Below are positions 1 through 9,791 of a stretch of DNA of 64,000 nucleotides, piece by piece. The position numbers were made by a program, and so were the translations under genes. Position 1 is the first letter of the stretch. Every line of letters starts with the position of its first letter. The notes beneath the pieces are model-generated. The model saw only the letters and a list, made by a program, of their open reading frames with translations, made no database searches and was not told the DNA's origin. Source of the DNA: Ktedonobacter racemifer DSM 44963 (GTDB lineage: Bacteria; Chloroflexota; Ktedonobacteria; Ktedonobacterales; Ktedonobacteraceae); the NCBI RefSeq assembly GCF_000178855.1, contig NZ_ADVG01000001.1, positions 1,984,001 through 2,048,000 on the forward strand, written 5' to 3'.

Positions 1-1410
1 CTCATCCTGGCCGACTTTGGCATCGCCCGTGCCATGCAACAGGAGAAACCGATAACACAGCGCGGCCTCTCTCTAGGCACAGAACACTATATCGCGCCTG
101 AGCAGGATCAGGGCAAAGCGGAACCCACCAGCGATATTTATTCGATGGGTGTGGTCGCCTACCAGATATTTACGGGCCTTTTGCCCGTGCAGGCAGTAAT
201 CAAGACACACGCCACCGAAATTCCCGCGCCCAGCAAACTCAATCAAGCACTGCCACCAGAGGTTGACGCGTGCATTCTTCGCGCCATGGATCTCGATCCA
301 CGCAAACGCTATCAAAGCGCTGGCGACTTCGCAGCGGCTGTGCGGGCAGCTCTGGCGACAAACACGATCTCCTCAGAGCCGACCATCGCCGATCTCACAC
401 TCGTCTCGCATAGCTCGAACGTGATCACGCGAACCGTTATGCCCGAAAATCCCTGTCCACAGTGCGGGAGAGAGAACCGCAGCAGCTCTCGCTTCTGTCG
501 TCACTGTGGGCATGGACTGGACGAGACAATGCCCACGCTTGGGGCGCAGTGCGAGGCCAGCTATGAAAGCGATAGGGGGCGCAAGGCCCAGGAGAACGAG
601 GATATGCTCCTGCTCCTCCAAGGACTCTGCGTGAATGTACAGCCATCACCACACCCCTTCGCCATCTTTGCTATTGCGGATGGTCTTCTCGGACCACAGG
701 GGAAGCCTGCATTAGGGCATGAAGCCAGTCGACTGGCCGTTGAGACCGTCGCCGATACGCTTGTCCCCTTACTGGCAGATACCACACGCTCGCACTCTCG
801 CGGCACACCCATTAATGCTCCACGCACACCTGGAGACACAGGTGCCACCTTCTCAGGTCAGCGCCAGGCATTGCCCATGAGCGAGAAAATTCTAGAGCAG
901 TGGCTCACCGACGCAGTGCGGCAGGCCAACCGCGTCGTCTACCATTGTAACGCAGACTATGACGCGACGATGGCCACAACCCTGGCGGTAGCCCTGCTCT
1001 ATAGAGAGCGACTCTATGTCGCCAACGTGGGCGACAGCCGTGTTTATCATTTTAGCCAGCGACAGGGTTTACAATGTGCGACCCACGACCATACCATCGC
1101 CGCCAATCTTGTTGATGCCGGACTGCTCCAGGCAGATGAAGTGCGCGCCAGCGCCAAACGCCATCAACACTACCGTACACTGGGCCAAAATGCCATGGTG
1201 ACTGTTGACTGTTCTCAGCGCGCCCTGGAACCTGGCGATCTGCTCATTCTGTGTACCGATGGGGTCTGGCATATGCTACCTGAGAAGCGAATTGAAGACA
1301 TTTTACGCCAACGCCCTCGTACCGAAGAGATAGCACGCCTGCTGGTACAAGAAGCCAATAATGCCGGGGGCGAAGGGAACGCAAGCGCGATTGTCGTGCA
1401 CGTGCTCTAA
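1..1410 (+). CDS. Ser/Thr protein kinase (C-lobe) fused to zinc ribbon and PP2C phosphatase, 5' partial
   Basis: The reading frame is open from base 1, so the N-terminal kinase lobe lies outside the window. The first codons read LILADFG, the kinase DFG motif, followed by GTEHYIAPE (activation-segment end) and the rest of a Hanks-type C-lobe. A double-CxxC zinc ribbon (CPQCG then CRHCG) follows near bases 450-520. The remainder is a PP2C-type Ser/Thr phosphatase domain with an IADG-like metal motif, GDSR, and CTDGVW near the end. Kinase and counteracting phosphatase are thus in one polypeptide, probably cytoplasmic because no membrane segment follows the kinase. Substrates cannot be told from sequence. 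Confidence 0.9.
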   Translation, partial: LILADFGIARAMQQEKPITQRGLSLGTEHYIAPEQDQGKAEPTSDIYSMGVVAYQIFTGLLPVQAVIKTHATEIPAPSKLNQALPPEVDACILRAMDLDPRKRYQSAGDFAAAVRAALATNTISSEPTIADLTLVSHSSNVITRTVMPENPCPQCGRENRSSSRFCRHCGHGLDETMPTLGAQCEASYESDRGRKAQENEDMLLLLQGLCVNVQPSPHPFAIFAIADGLLGPQGKPALGHEASRLAVETVADTLVPLLADTTRSHSRGTPINAPRTPGDTGATFSGQRQALPMSEKILEQWLTDAVRQANRVVYHCNADYDATMATTLAVALLYRERLYVANVGDSRVYHFSQRQGLQCATHDHTIAANLVDAGLLQADEVRASAKRHQHYRTLGQNAMVTVDCSQRALEPGDLLILCTDGVWHMLPEKRIEDILRQRPRTEEIARLLVQEANNAGGEGNASAIVVHVL

Positions 1411-1459
1411 CTGAGAGCCTACGCGCAGAGAGAAGCCTCAGAGAGAAACTTCTATAAGC

Positions 1460-3240
1460 CTGTGACACTCCGCGTCGGCTAAAGCCGAGCAGCTTCTGAC
1501 ACTGTGCCGTAGTCGGATTCGTGAGATAGGTGGCGTAGCCACTACTCAAAGTGAATCCGTAGTTGGGACGCAATATCTGAGAGGGGCGCGCCCATCCGGC
1601 GCCTTCCTCTCTGGGCGGTGCCAGGCCCGTTGGCATGATCTCCACGCCTTGCCGCAGGGATAGATGGTCCCATCTGGCGTTTGGCATCCTGGGAGATCCC
1701 AACACCTGAGCCTTTCGGCTCCCTCTTCGCACGTCGCGTCAGAGCATGAGGCTTTTCCTTCAAAGGGGCTTGCGTACGCTCGATCAAGCGCTGCCCGACT
1801 CTCAGGCTGGCATTTCTGTCGGCATGGTCGCGCATCTGGCACTGTGGGCAGAAGCAGAGGGCGGTGCCGGGAGTATAGTCCTCCTGGGGTTGTCCCTGGT
1901 TGTAGCGCACGACCAGGCCATGACAACGATGGCATTGCCGGCTCGTATTGCGCGGATTCACACGGGCCGTGATGATACCGCCTCCATTCCACGCCTTGTA
2001 CTTTGCGTAGCGGAACATGCGGCCCTTCATCCAGTAGGCCCGTTTCGTATTGCCCCGACGCGAATACGTGCCCTGCTCTGGTCGCAGGTTGCCTAGATGC
2101 TCGAAGACGAGAATACTCGCCTCGTGCTTGGTGGCGAACTGGACAATGCGGCTGCTCACCAGGTGCGCGATCTATTCGTCAACGTGCCTGATTTTGGCCC
2201 AGAGGTCGGCATTGTCCTGTTCGTTCTCGGCAATGATGCCAGTCTGTGATCGGTTGCGCGCAATACGTCCAAGCAGTTGCGCGCCTTGTGCCCGATACCG
2301 CTGTGCCATTCCCGATGAAGGAAGTAGCCAGGATGGTGCCGTCAACGGTCTGGACGCTGCACACAGCTACGTGATGATCAAGATTGAGGTCCACCGCGCA
2401 GAGACGTGTCTGGGCGGCGGTGAGTTGCTCTATGACTTTTGCGGGCGCCTCGAAGGTCTTTTCGAGAGGGGGATGCAACCACCAGCGATCTCCCTTGCGG
2501 ACGAGTTGCGGACTGCCCATCAGATCATCATCAGGGAGATCGCGACCGAGCGTGTGTAGTTTGAGCCAGGACCAGCACGAGCCGGTCCAGACTTTGAGCA
2601 TAATAGAACGGGTACAACGCTCGCGCCAAAGGCTTGCGTAGAAGGGAGCTGACTTCTTCCATGATCGGGGCGGGACTGGTGGCCGCACCCTGAACGGCCT
2701 CCTCTTGCCCTTCTTCGTTTGTTTGGCTTCGTGTTTCTCCTTACGTGCTCGCCATGTTTTGAGAGAGGAGAAGAAGGAGCGAGCTGAGCCGAGCGCGGCA
2801 TTGATAGCAGCGCGTCGGAACAGAGCAGGGATATCTGGCGCGAGATCGGTGAGTGGCATGATCGGATTGGGGTTGGACTCCGTTGTATGCGTGAGTTTCT
2901 CCAGGGCCGTGAGGGCGTCCTTATTTTTGAGGGCAAGAAGACCTTCGTGTGCCTGGATGACTTCAAAATAAAAGGCCACAACCAGATTGAAGAGGGACTG
3001 GTTTGCCGCGAAGTAGGCAGCATACTGCGGTGGATAGTGTAACGCCTGCCTGATGGTTTTCGTGGCTTTTGCCATGTTCAGTACCTCCTTGCGCAAAATA
3101 TATTGTATCTCTCTTAGAGAGTACCAGACTGATTTGAAATTGTCAAACATCCGTTCTATATAGTACTCTATTTTGCAAGGGCTCAAGCCCAAGAACACGC
3201 CTCACCACGGTCTAAAGAACCGTGGCTTGCGGCAGGCTAA
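1460..3240 (-). mobile_element. decayed tnpB-only (IS1341/IS605-type) element
   Basis: The element contains a broken tnpB. Its right end has a TCGGC-TAAA-GCCGA hairpin at 1475-1488. Its left end has a hairpin with arms CCACGGT/ACCGTGG at 3205-3225, followed by the usual stretch ahead of tnpB. No tnpA is present. The exact outer ends are not fixed; the left end runs into the 3' end of the histidine kinase gene at 3212. Such elements insert without target duplication, so none is expected. Confidence 0.7.
1542..3075 (-). pseudogene. tnpB: tnpB RNA-guided nuclease, frameshift plus nonsense
   Basis: Start ATG at 3075 follows a GGAGG ribosome site. The N-terminal half (to about 2179) contains the first RuvC motif CAVDLNLDHHVA. 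The frame is then lost near 2290-2300: the homologous continuation is in another frame and meets a TAG at about 2173-2175 before resuming as SSRIVQFATKHEASILVFEHLG. The C-terminal part keeps the RuvC glutamate (VFEHLG), a zinc ribbon (CHRCHG and CPQC) and RuvC-III DHADRNAS. Two independent lesions make an active protein unlikely. The intact gene would have encoded a TnpB about 500 residues long. Confidence 0.85.
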
Positions 3241-4747
3241 AGCCCTCTCCTGTCATGGCAGCCTCTGAGGCCAGCGGGAAGGTGATAATAAACAGTGCTC
3301 CCTCGCCAGGCTCACTCTCGACCGAGACAGTGCCATGCTGCAAACGCACTAGCAGTTCCACAATAGAGAGGCCCAGGCCATAACCGCCAAGCGCCTTTGA
3401 ACGCGCGGGATCGGCGCGATAAAAGCGCTCAAAGATATGTTGCCTCTCTTCAGGTGATATACCTATGCCGGTGTCCTGAACACGCAACTGTGCCAGGTCC
3501 TCATATATCTCAACCGATACCGTCACCTTTCCACCACTATTCGTATATTTGAGGGCATTGTCAAGCAAGCTCAGAATAATCTGAATCAGGCGCGCGGCAT
3601 CGCCCATGACCGTAGCCGCCTGTAGAAGGCCGCTCGCCAGGCTTACCTGGCGCTCCTGAGCCAGGGGTTCCATGCTCTCAATCGCATCAGCCGCCAGAAA
3701 ATCCAGGCGCACAGGCTCATAATCGAGTTGCATCTTCTGTTCATCGGCACGCGCCAGGGCCAGAAGATCATTAATAAGCCTTCCCAGGCGCTCGGTCTCC
3801 TCGTTGATGCCCTCCAGGGCCATAATATACTCTTCCGTCTTCTCGGAACGAGAGAGCGCGACCTCTGTCATATTACGAATCACGGCCACCGGTGTGCGCA
3901 GTTCATGCGAGGCATCGGCAACAAAGCGACGCTGATGCTCAAAGGCGCGTTCAAGACGTCCTATCATCTGGTTAAAGAGTACTGCCAGGTCATAGACCTC
4001 ATCTCTGGCCCGGGGTAGAGGCACACGTTTCTGTAGATCCTGGGCATTGATCATACGCGCGGTCCGCGCAAGATGATGAATCGGCCTAAATGCTCGCGCC
4101 GAGAACCAGTAGCTACAGAGGCCACACACAAGTAATAAGACTGAACAGATACCAATGAGGATATACAGGACTGTTTGTAGCTGCTCATTCAGGCTCTCTA
4201 ACGACTGCCCAACCTGAATAACGCCAATGATCTGGTTCTGCCAGACGAGCATCGTACAGTACACCCGCACCTGGCGACCATCGGCATCATAAACAGTTCC
4301 ACGCCAGGGGACTCCGTGAAGCGGATCATGGACACTTGTCGCATTTAACGCCAGTTGACGCATATCTGTGGTCGCATAGAGTGTCTGTGCGTGCGCATCT
4401 AATACGCGCACAAAGAAATCGCCTGGCGAAACGTCTTTCTCCTGTTGAAAAGTGCGCTTACTCTGGCCAGGATGCGTATCGATATAGGCAGCGGTTGCGC
4501 CTAACTGCGACATCTGCCCCGCAATATCCGAGGTATTCATGCGTCCTTGTGAGACGACCAATGCCTGAGCGATTTGTTGTGTTCGCAGGCGCAACGCGGT
4601 ATCAAAATTCGTCTCCAATTGAATCTTGACTATCATATAGAAGGCCGTAGCACACAAAATCACCAGCGTAGCGGAAACGGCAATATACCAGAGAGTCAAT
4701 TGTACACGCAGTCCGGGGGGAAAGAGCTGTGGCCGACGCATTCGCAT
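3212..4747 (-). CDS. two-component sensor histidine kinase
   Basis: This is a 511-residue membrane kinase. The start is the ATG at 4747, one base after the response-regulator stop, which indicates translational coupling; a longer upstream frame would overlap that gene. Order: TM1 at about residues 19-40, an extracytoplasmic sensor region, TM2 at about 194-215, HAMP, H-box SHELRTP with the phospho-His near residue 281, N-box DNALKY, G-box DTGIGI, F-box FERFYR and GLGLSI. It should autophosphorylate and pass phosphate to the adjacent OmpR-type regulator. The signal is unknown. The last ten or so residues (FSLPQATVL) and the stop codon lie in the end of the neighbouring tnpB element, so the native tail has probably been replaced without harming the catalytic domain. 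Confidence 0.93.
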   Translation of the reverse strand: MRMRRPQLFPPGLRVQLTLWYIAVSATLVILCATAFYMIVKIQLETNFDTALRLRTQQIAQALVVSQGRMNTSDIAGQMSQLGATAAYIDTHPGQSKRTFQQEKDVSPGDFFVRVLDAHAQTLYATTDMRQLALNATSVHDPLHGVPWRGTVYDADGRQVRVYCTMLVWQNQIIGVIQVGQSLESLNEQLQTVLYILIGICSVLLLVCGLCSYWFSARAFRPIHHLARTARMINAQDLQKRVPLPRARDEVYDLAVLFNQMIGRLERAFEHQRRFVADASHELRTPVAVIRNMTEVALSRSEKTEEYIMALEGINEETERLGRLINDLLALARADEQKMQLDYEPVRLDFLAADAIESMEPLAQERQVSLASGLLQAATVMGDAARLIQIILSLLDNALKYTNSGGKVTVSVEIYEDLAQLRVQDTGIGISPEERQHIFERFYRADPARSKALGGYGLGLSIVELLVRLQHGTVSVESEPGEGALFIITFPLASEAAMTGEGFSLPQATVL

Positions 4748-4748
4748 A

Positions 4749-5423
4749 TTATAATGGTTCCTTGAGCTGATAACCAGAGCCACGTATCGTCTGAATGACG
4801 TTTGGTTCATTCTCATTGCAGAGCTTGCGCCGGAGATAGCGAATATAGACATCAATAACATTGGAGAGATGTTCGGTGTCGCCATCCCAGACATGCTCGA
4901 CAATCATCGATCTACTCAACACCTGGTGCGGATGGCGCATAAAAAACTCAAGGAGAGCATACTCTTTGTTTCCCAGGGGAATCAGACGCTCTGCGCGTTT
5001 GACCTCGTGCGTCCTGGTATCAAGCGTAATATCCATAAATTGTAATGTTGCAGATGAGACGGGTCCACCTCGGCGCAGAAGGGCTCGTACACGCGCCTCA
5101 AGCTCGCTAAATGCAAAGGGCTTGGTGAGATAATCATCTGCCCCCAGGTCTAACCCTTTGACGCGATGCTCCACCTCGCCCAGCGCGGTCAGCAACAAAA
5201 TAGGCATCGTCTTGCCCTGTTCACGCAACTGACGGCAGACTTCAAAACCACTTAAACCGGGAAGCAGGATATCGAGTATGACCAGGTCATAAGGAATGGA
5301 GGTAGCCATAAACACCGCATCTTCGCCATCGGCTAACAAATCGACCGCATGATGGCTACCTTCGAGGCCCTTCTTCAAACTCGGACCCAGACGGGGATCA
5401 TCCTCTATAATCAGGATACGCAT
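4749..5423 (-). CDS. OmpR/PhoB-family response regulator
   Basis: 224 residues. The receiver domain has the acidic pair at residues 8-9, the phospho-acceptor Asp51 in VILDILLPG and Lys101 in YLTKPF. The C-terminal half is a winged helix-turn-helix ending in IQTIRGSGYQL. It is transcribed first in a two-gene operon with the histidine kinase, whose ATG begins one base after this stop. It is a DNA-binding transcription factor activated by that kinase. Target genes cannot be deduced here; the divergent and adjacent genes give no clear clue. Confidence 0.95.
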   Translation of the reverse strand: MRILIIEDDPRLGPSLKKGLEGSHHAVDLLADGEDAVFMATSIPYDLVILDILLPGLSGFEVCRQLREQGKTMPILLLTALGEVEHRVKGLDLGADDYLTKPFAFSELEARVRALLRRGGPVSSATLQFMDITLDTRTHEVKRAERLIPLGNKEYALLEFFMRHPHQVLSRSMIVEHVWDGDTEHLSNVIDVYIRYLRRKLCNENEPNVIQTIRGSGYQLKEPL

Positions 5424-5589
5424 AAAACCGTACCTCGTACGTTGAAAGCCGCATCATGTTGGTTACCTCCACCACGACTCCTGCGGCATAGGTAGCCAAC
5501 ACGATATCTACACTATAAACTGGAGACATTAGAAGAACATGAAAAGCCAGGAGCCTCCTGCCAGAAGTCCCTGTCCGGGAAGTCCCGGG
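5424..5589. other. intergenic region between debranching enzyme and response regulator
   Basis: 166 bases. It is the likely promoter region of the response-regulator operon. A short GC-rich inverted repeat (CCGGGAAGTCCCGG, near 5575-5590) lies next to the end of the debranching-enzyme gene and could be part of its terminator. No ORF of note. Confidence 0.4.
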
Positions 5590-7725
5590 CTACTTTTCTT
5601 GCAAGAGTAGCCAGCAACGCAAGAACTCCGCCACGCTCCAGGCCTGGGCCACACACCCGCCCACGACATAGGGTGGTTCTGGTTCAGCTACCTCACTAAT
5701 GGTCCCTAGACAATTCTGCCAGAGTTGGTCCAGAGCAGTCAAGAGCAAGCTACGCAACTGGTCTCGATCCTTATGCACACGAAAATGCACATCGATAAAG
5801 GGACCAAGCAACCACTGCCAGACAGTTCCCTGGTGGTATGCGCTATCACGCTGCCAGCGATTTCCGCTAAAGTGCTGATGATACGCGGGATCGGTTGGAC
5901 TGAGCGAGCGTAGCCCCAAAGGGGTAAGCAAATGCTGCTCAACTTGCTGCAAGATGCTGGCGCATTGCGCCCCCGAAAGCAGGTCCCGGCAGAGGGAGAC
6001 CGCGAATAACTGATTGGGGCGAAGCGAAGCATCCGTCTGGCCCGCGTTCCCATCAACATCGACCACGTCGTAGAGATAGCCACCCTCTGCATACCAGAAA
6101 CGCCTGGCAAAATGCTGTCGCACCAGGGTACGCAATTGACTATAGTGCGAGGCATCCGTCGAGAGGCGCACGGCCCAGGCCTCCATCTTCGTTAAGGTGG
6201 CATACCAGAGCGCGTTTATCTCTACTGGCTTGCCTCGTCGCGGCGTGACGACCCAACCATCAACCTTCGCGTCCATCCAGGTGAGCTGAACCCCGTCCGT
6301 TCCTCCATGCAGGAGACCATCTATCGCATCCATCCCAATATTGAAGAGCGTTCCCTGCTCATGGTGGACAATAATCTCTTGAAGTACTGGGAAAAGCTCC
6401 TTGAGGAGTGACCAGTCATCGGTGGCTTGTAGGTACAACCCAAGCGCGTGAAACATCCAGAGGGTGGCATCCATGGTATTGTACGCGGGGTGCTCGCCTT
6501 GATCGGGGAAACTATTGGGGATCAAGCCCTCATGTGTGTAGGAGGCAAAGGCCTTGAGCAATCCACGAGCCTCGCTATACCGACCGGTTGCCAGCAACAA
6601 GCCAGGCAGTGAAATCATGCTATCGCGTCCCCAATCTGTAAACCAGGGGTAGCCCGCGATGATCGTCTTGCGATCTGGAGCGAGGCGCAATGGTTGGCGG
6701 GAGACCTTTGCCTGCGCATAATTTGGGCGCGCAACAATAAACTGATCGGCGGCCACAACCAGACGCGCCCGCACTGGATCGCGCTCTTCCAGGTTATCCA
6801 CGGTGCGCTCAGCCACGGAGAGAAGCTGGCGCACACGGCGCTGGTGGCGAACCAGCGCCGCCGTGACCAGTTCTTCATGGCGTGGTCCGCCCAAGTCAGA
6901 GGGAAGATTCTGCTCGGCACTCAGGACAAAGGTAACGCGCATACCCGTCGTAATGGGCATGCGGAAAATTCCTGGCTGATATACATCTTCCTGATCCAGC
7001 ATACCACGCTCGCTCTCCCGCCGATGCAACACACGCCAGTACCAGAGGCCCGTGGGAGAGAAAAATGCCGAAGGGCCCGCGACCAGGTGATAGACTGGCG
7101 CCTCATTATAGGCACGAATACGACAGCGATTATGCTGGCTATCCACAATAAAATGCCAATCGTCGGAGCCTTGCGTCGAAGCGTGATAGTCACGCGAGAG
7201 ACAAAACGGCACCAGTGTCAGCGTCAGGCTCTCATCAGCTATCTCACTGCCCGCTCCTTCAAGGGTGTACTGAATGTAGGTTGTATTCTGCCCATACTCC
7301 ATCCAGACACGCTTGACCAGTTCCAACTGCTCCGTGAGACGATAACGGAAACAAGGAACATCTCCATCCAGCACCACTTCTTGCAAATACTGATACCCTT
7401 GAGGATCAACCACCTTGTCGTGATACTCGTTAACGCCTAGTTTGAGCACCTCGCCGCCTGGCAATGTGATCTCTTCATCGACCTTGCTTACAAAAACAGT
7501 GCGCGCCACGGGCGGCTGAAGCGCAGCCACGAGCAAACCATGATAGCTGCGGGTCGTTGCGCCGCAAATCGAACCGGCTGCGTACCCTCCCAGACCATTA
7601 GTCACCAACCACTCATGATTAAGCGCCTGCTGTACATCACCACAAATATCGTGCCCAACACGCAGATGCCATGCATCTGGTCCCTGCTGTTGAGAAGCCT
7701 CAACAGATTTATGATCCAGAATCAT
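5590..7725 (-). CDS. glycogen debranching enzyme-like amylo-alpha-1,6-glucosidase (GH133 type)
   Basis: 711 residues, ATG at 7725 behind AAGGAG at nine bases. The N-terminal domain has the family signature EWLVTNGLGGYAAGS and TTRSYHGLLVAA. The C-terminal (alpha/alpha)6 catalytic domain includes GYPWFTDWGRDSMISLPGL, the region carrying the catalytic acid, and GGTDGVQLTWMDAKV. The enzyme hydrolyses alpha-1,6 branch points in glycogen or related glucans; it is cytoplasmic, with no signal peptide. It is a single-gene unit downstream of no recognisable glycogen operon. Length and motifs match bacterial GDE proteins. Confidence 0.9.
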   Translation of the reverse strand: MILDHKSVEASQQQGPDAWHLRVGHDICGDVQQALNHEWLVTNGLGGYAAGSICGATTRSYHGLLVAALQPPVARTVFVSKVDEEITLPGGEVLKLGVNEYHDKVVDPQGYQYLQEVVLDGDVPCFRYRLTEQLELVKRVWMEYGQNTTYIQYTLEGAGSEIADESLTLTLVPFCLSRDYHASTQGSDDWHFIVDSQHNRCRIRAYNEAPVYHLVAGPSAFFSPTGLWYWRVLHRRESERGMLDQEDVYQPGIFRMPITTGMRVTFVLSAEQNLPSDLGGPRHEELVTAALVRHQRRVRQLLSVAERTVDNLEERDPVRARLVVAADQFIVARPNYAQAKVSRQPLRLAPDRKTIIAGYPWFTDWGRDSMISLPGLLLATGRYSEARGLLKAFASYTHEGLIPNSFPDQGEHPAYNTMDATLWMFHALGLYLQATDDWSLLKELFPVLQEIIVHHEQGTLFNIGMDAIDGLLHGGTDGVQLTWMDAKVDGWVVTPRRGKPVEINALWYATLTKMEAWAVRLSTDASHYSQLRTLVRQHFARRFWYAEGGYLYDVVDVDGNAGQTDASLRPNQLFAVSLCRDLLSGAQCASILQQVEQHLLTPLGLRSLSPTDPAYHQHFSGNRWQRDSAYHQGTVWQWLLGPFIDVHFRVHKDRDQLRSLLLTALDQLWQNCLGTISEVAEPEPPYVVGGCVAQAWSVAEFLRCWLLLQEK

Positions 7726-7879
7726 TAGTCAACGCTCCTTACTTACCCACAAGCGTGTATGTGTGTACTCTCCCTATGGTATTGATATATAGCGCGAATA
7801 AACAAAAAGCATATAGAAATATATAGCATGTAATACAAGTTGCTCGAGTAAAGTGAAATTTTTTGCATCCTATGGAAGT

Positions 7880-7987
7880 TTAGCACGCTTCAAACCGCAA
7901 CGTCCAGCAACATACACGATCCAACTGGCGCGAGGTGTATCGGTTCTCATGCACGAGGCGTTGCTGCTGCTTGGCCCGGTGTTTGTT
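7880..7987 (-). pseudogene. tnpB, 3' exon fragment after group II intron
   Basis: The frame directly after the intron reads NKHRAKQQQRLVHENRYTSR then QLDRV, which is what follows KSLNQCY in TnpB proteins of this type, so the intron sits between these exons. After LDRV the similarity stops and the frame ends at 7880. The RuvC-II and RuvC-III motifs and the zinc ribbon are missing. Even after splicing the product (about 258 residues) would be a truncated, inactive nuclease. Confidence 0.75.
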
Positions 7988-7994
7988 GTTAAAA

Positions 7995-9791
7995 CTAAGC
8001 ATGAGTGTCACCACTCCTACTCGTCTTCAAAACCGTGCTTGACAGTTTCCCGTCACACGGCTCCTCAGTAACATGGCCTTTGTCGTAGGTACCGTTGGCC
8101 TTTTTCGAGTGGCGCTCGTCGTGGCAATGACGATGGAGAGCGAACTTGTTGCTCAATTCCTCTCCGCCTCCTTCACTTTTCGGGGTAATGTGATCGATCT
8201 CTATGAGGTCTTCATCTTTGAAGTACAGTCCACACCAACGGCATTTTCCCTCTTGCTTCTGTAAAAGTTTTGCTTTAACTCCGTTAAGAAGCGGGTGTTT
8301 CTTGAGTCGCTGGCTCCAGTAAAGAAGATTTCCGTCATATGGGCTGGCAGTTCCTTTCACTTTTACATGACGCCGGATGTATGTTTGTTGGTGGTTTCGT
8401 AGTTGTAGGTCGGGGGTTCGGAAGATCCATCCCTTTCCTTCATCCACTTTCCAATACTTTTGCATAATCCAGTGTCGATTTTTGTTTGGGTGCCTGCGAT
8501 TCGCCCATCTTTCCAATTGTCGAAAAAGTACCATGTCGCAGTGCTTGAATGCCCTTCTTGCACAGATGCTTCGGTAGTAGTTTGCCCATCCGTAAATGAC
8601 CGGGTTCAACTCTTTAATGAGCTTTTCCTGTTTCATGCTCCGGTGCTCTGCTACCAGACGATGCGTTTCTTTCACATGGTGCGCAATCGCTTCCTTACTG
8701 GGTCTGATGAGTGTCTTGAAGCCAAGTGGTTGACCATTAGGCCGCTTTCCGATGTGTGTTTTCCCCATCGGATACTGGCGTATGGTGAAACCAAGGAAAT
8801 CAAATCCCGTTTTTCCCTGATATTCCATCAAGGTGTGCGTGATCCGTGTCTTGCTCGGCTTGAGTTCTAGTCCAATGCGCTGTAACCATTCCGAAAGGAT
8901 TTCTTTTGCTTTTTCGACGCCTTCGAGCTTGGGATGGAAAACCACCAGATCATCGGCGTAGCGGACAAATTTGGGTCGTCCCTCCTTCCACCGGTAGGCC
9001 GCTATCAAGTCCGTTTCCATACCATGAAGCGCGATATTCATAAGTAATGGTGAGATGACTCCCCCCTGCGGGGTTCCTTTCCGGGTCTCGTCAAATATGC
9101 CATTATCAATGATTCCCGCTTTGAGCCAAGCTTTCACAAGCAGCCTTACTGCGGGATAGGTGTCGAGTTTGGCGAGAAGTGCCTGATGATCAATATGATC
9201 AAATGCTCCTTTAATATCGGCATCCAGGACATACTTTGCCTGTGTGCAGATATTGGTGTGAATGGTTTGAATTGCATCATGACAGGAACGTCCAGGGCGG
9301 AAACCAAAGCTATTGGGTTCAAATTTGGCTTCCCATTGTGGCTCTAAAGCGAACTTTACGAGGCACTGGTGCGAGCGATCTCGCATGATGGGAATCCCCA
9401 AGGGTCTTTTCTCATCCTTTCCAGGCTTGGGAATATAGATCCTTCGCACTGGTTGGGGTTTGTATTGAGACCATTGCTTGGGGTGGATTTGTTCAGCCAG
9501 AGTGAAACGCTGGGCCGGTTTGACTGATTTTACTCCGTCAATGCCTGCTGTGCGTTTTCCCTGGTTGTCTTGGGTCACTCGTCGAACCGCTAAAAGCCTT
9601 GTCGCTCTGGATTTCATCAGAAGTTTCTGTAGTTTGTGGACTGCTCTTGTGTTGCCACGGCTCTCGGCTTTGAAGATGCGCTTTTGTAGGCGGTAAACAT
9701 GCTGCTCGAGCTTGCGCCAGGGCAGCTTGTTCCAACTTTCACTCTCAGGGTCAGGTGGTAGCTTGATCTTGGGTGCCTTCGTTTTCACCAT
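7995..9791 (-). CDS. ltrA: group II intron-encoded reverse transcriptase/maturase with HNH endonuclease
   Basis: 598 residues. Reverse-transcriptase blocks run from about residue 70 to 320 with the catalytic FVRYADDLVVFH. The maturase/X region follows (VIYGWANYYRS). An HNH nuclease domain is near residues 510-558 (CRWCG, IEIDHITP, LHRHCHDERH). The protein should bind its intron RNA, help splicing, and drive retrohoming by target-primed reverse transcription. The reading frame runs on through intron domains V and VI and stops only seven bases before the intron's 3' end, so about the last 35 residues are coded by ribozyme core sequence. No frameshift is seen; the gene appears intact. Confidence 0.95.
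   Translation of the reverse strand: MVKTKAPKIKLPPDPESESWNKLPWRKLEQHVYRLQKRIFKAESRGNTRAVHKLQKLLMKSRATRLLAVRRVTQDNQGKRTAGIDGVKSVKPAQRFTLAEQIHPKQWSQYKPQPVRRIYIPKPGKDEKRPLGIPIMRDRSHQCLVKFALEPQWEAKFEPNSFGFRPGRSCHDAIQTIHTNICTQAKYVLDADIKGAFDHIDHQALLAKLDTYPAVRLLVKAWLKAGIIDNGIFDETRKGTPQGGVISPLLMNIALHGMETDLIAAYRWKEGRPKFVRYADDLVVFHPKLEGVEKAKEILSEWLQRIGLELKPSKTRITHTLMEYQGKTGFDFLGFTIRQYPMGKTHIGKRPNGQPLGFKTLIRPSKEAIAHHVKETHRLVAEHRSMKQEKLIKELNPVIYGWANYYRSICARRAFKHCDMVLFRQLERWANRRHPNKNRHWIMQKYWKVDEGKGWIFRTPDLQLRNHQQTYIRRHVKVKGTASPYDGNLLYWSQRLKKHPLLNGVKAKLLQKQEGKCRWCGLYFKDEDLIEIDHITPKSEGGGEELSNKFALHRHCHDERHSKKANGTYDKGHVTEEPCDGKLSSTVLKTSRSGDTHA
8030..8063 (-). ncRNA. group II intron domain V (catalytic hairpin), intron 1
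   Basis: On the minus strand this is a 34-base hairpin with the 5' arm GAGCCGTGTGAC, a GAAA tetraloop and the 3' arm ending CACGGTTT. These are the standard marks of domain V. It lies inside the maturase reading frame. Confidence 0.85.
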
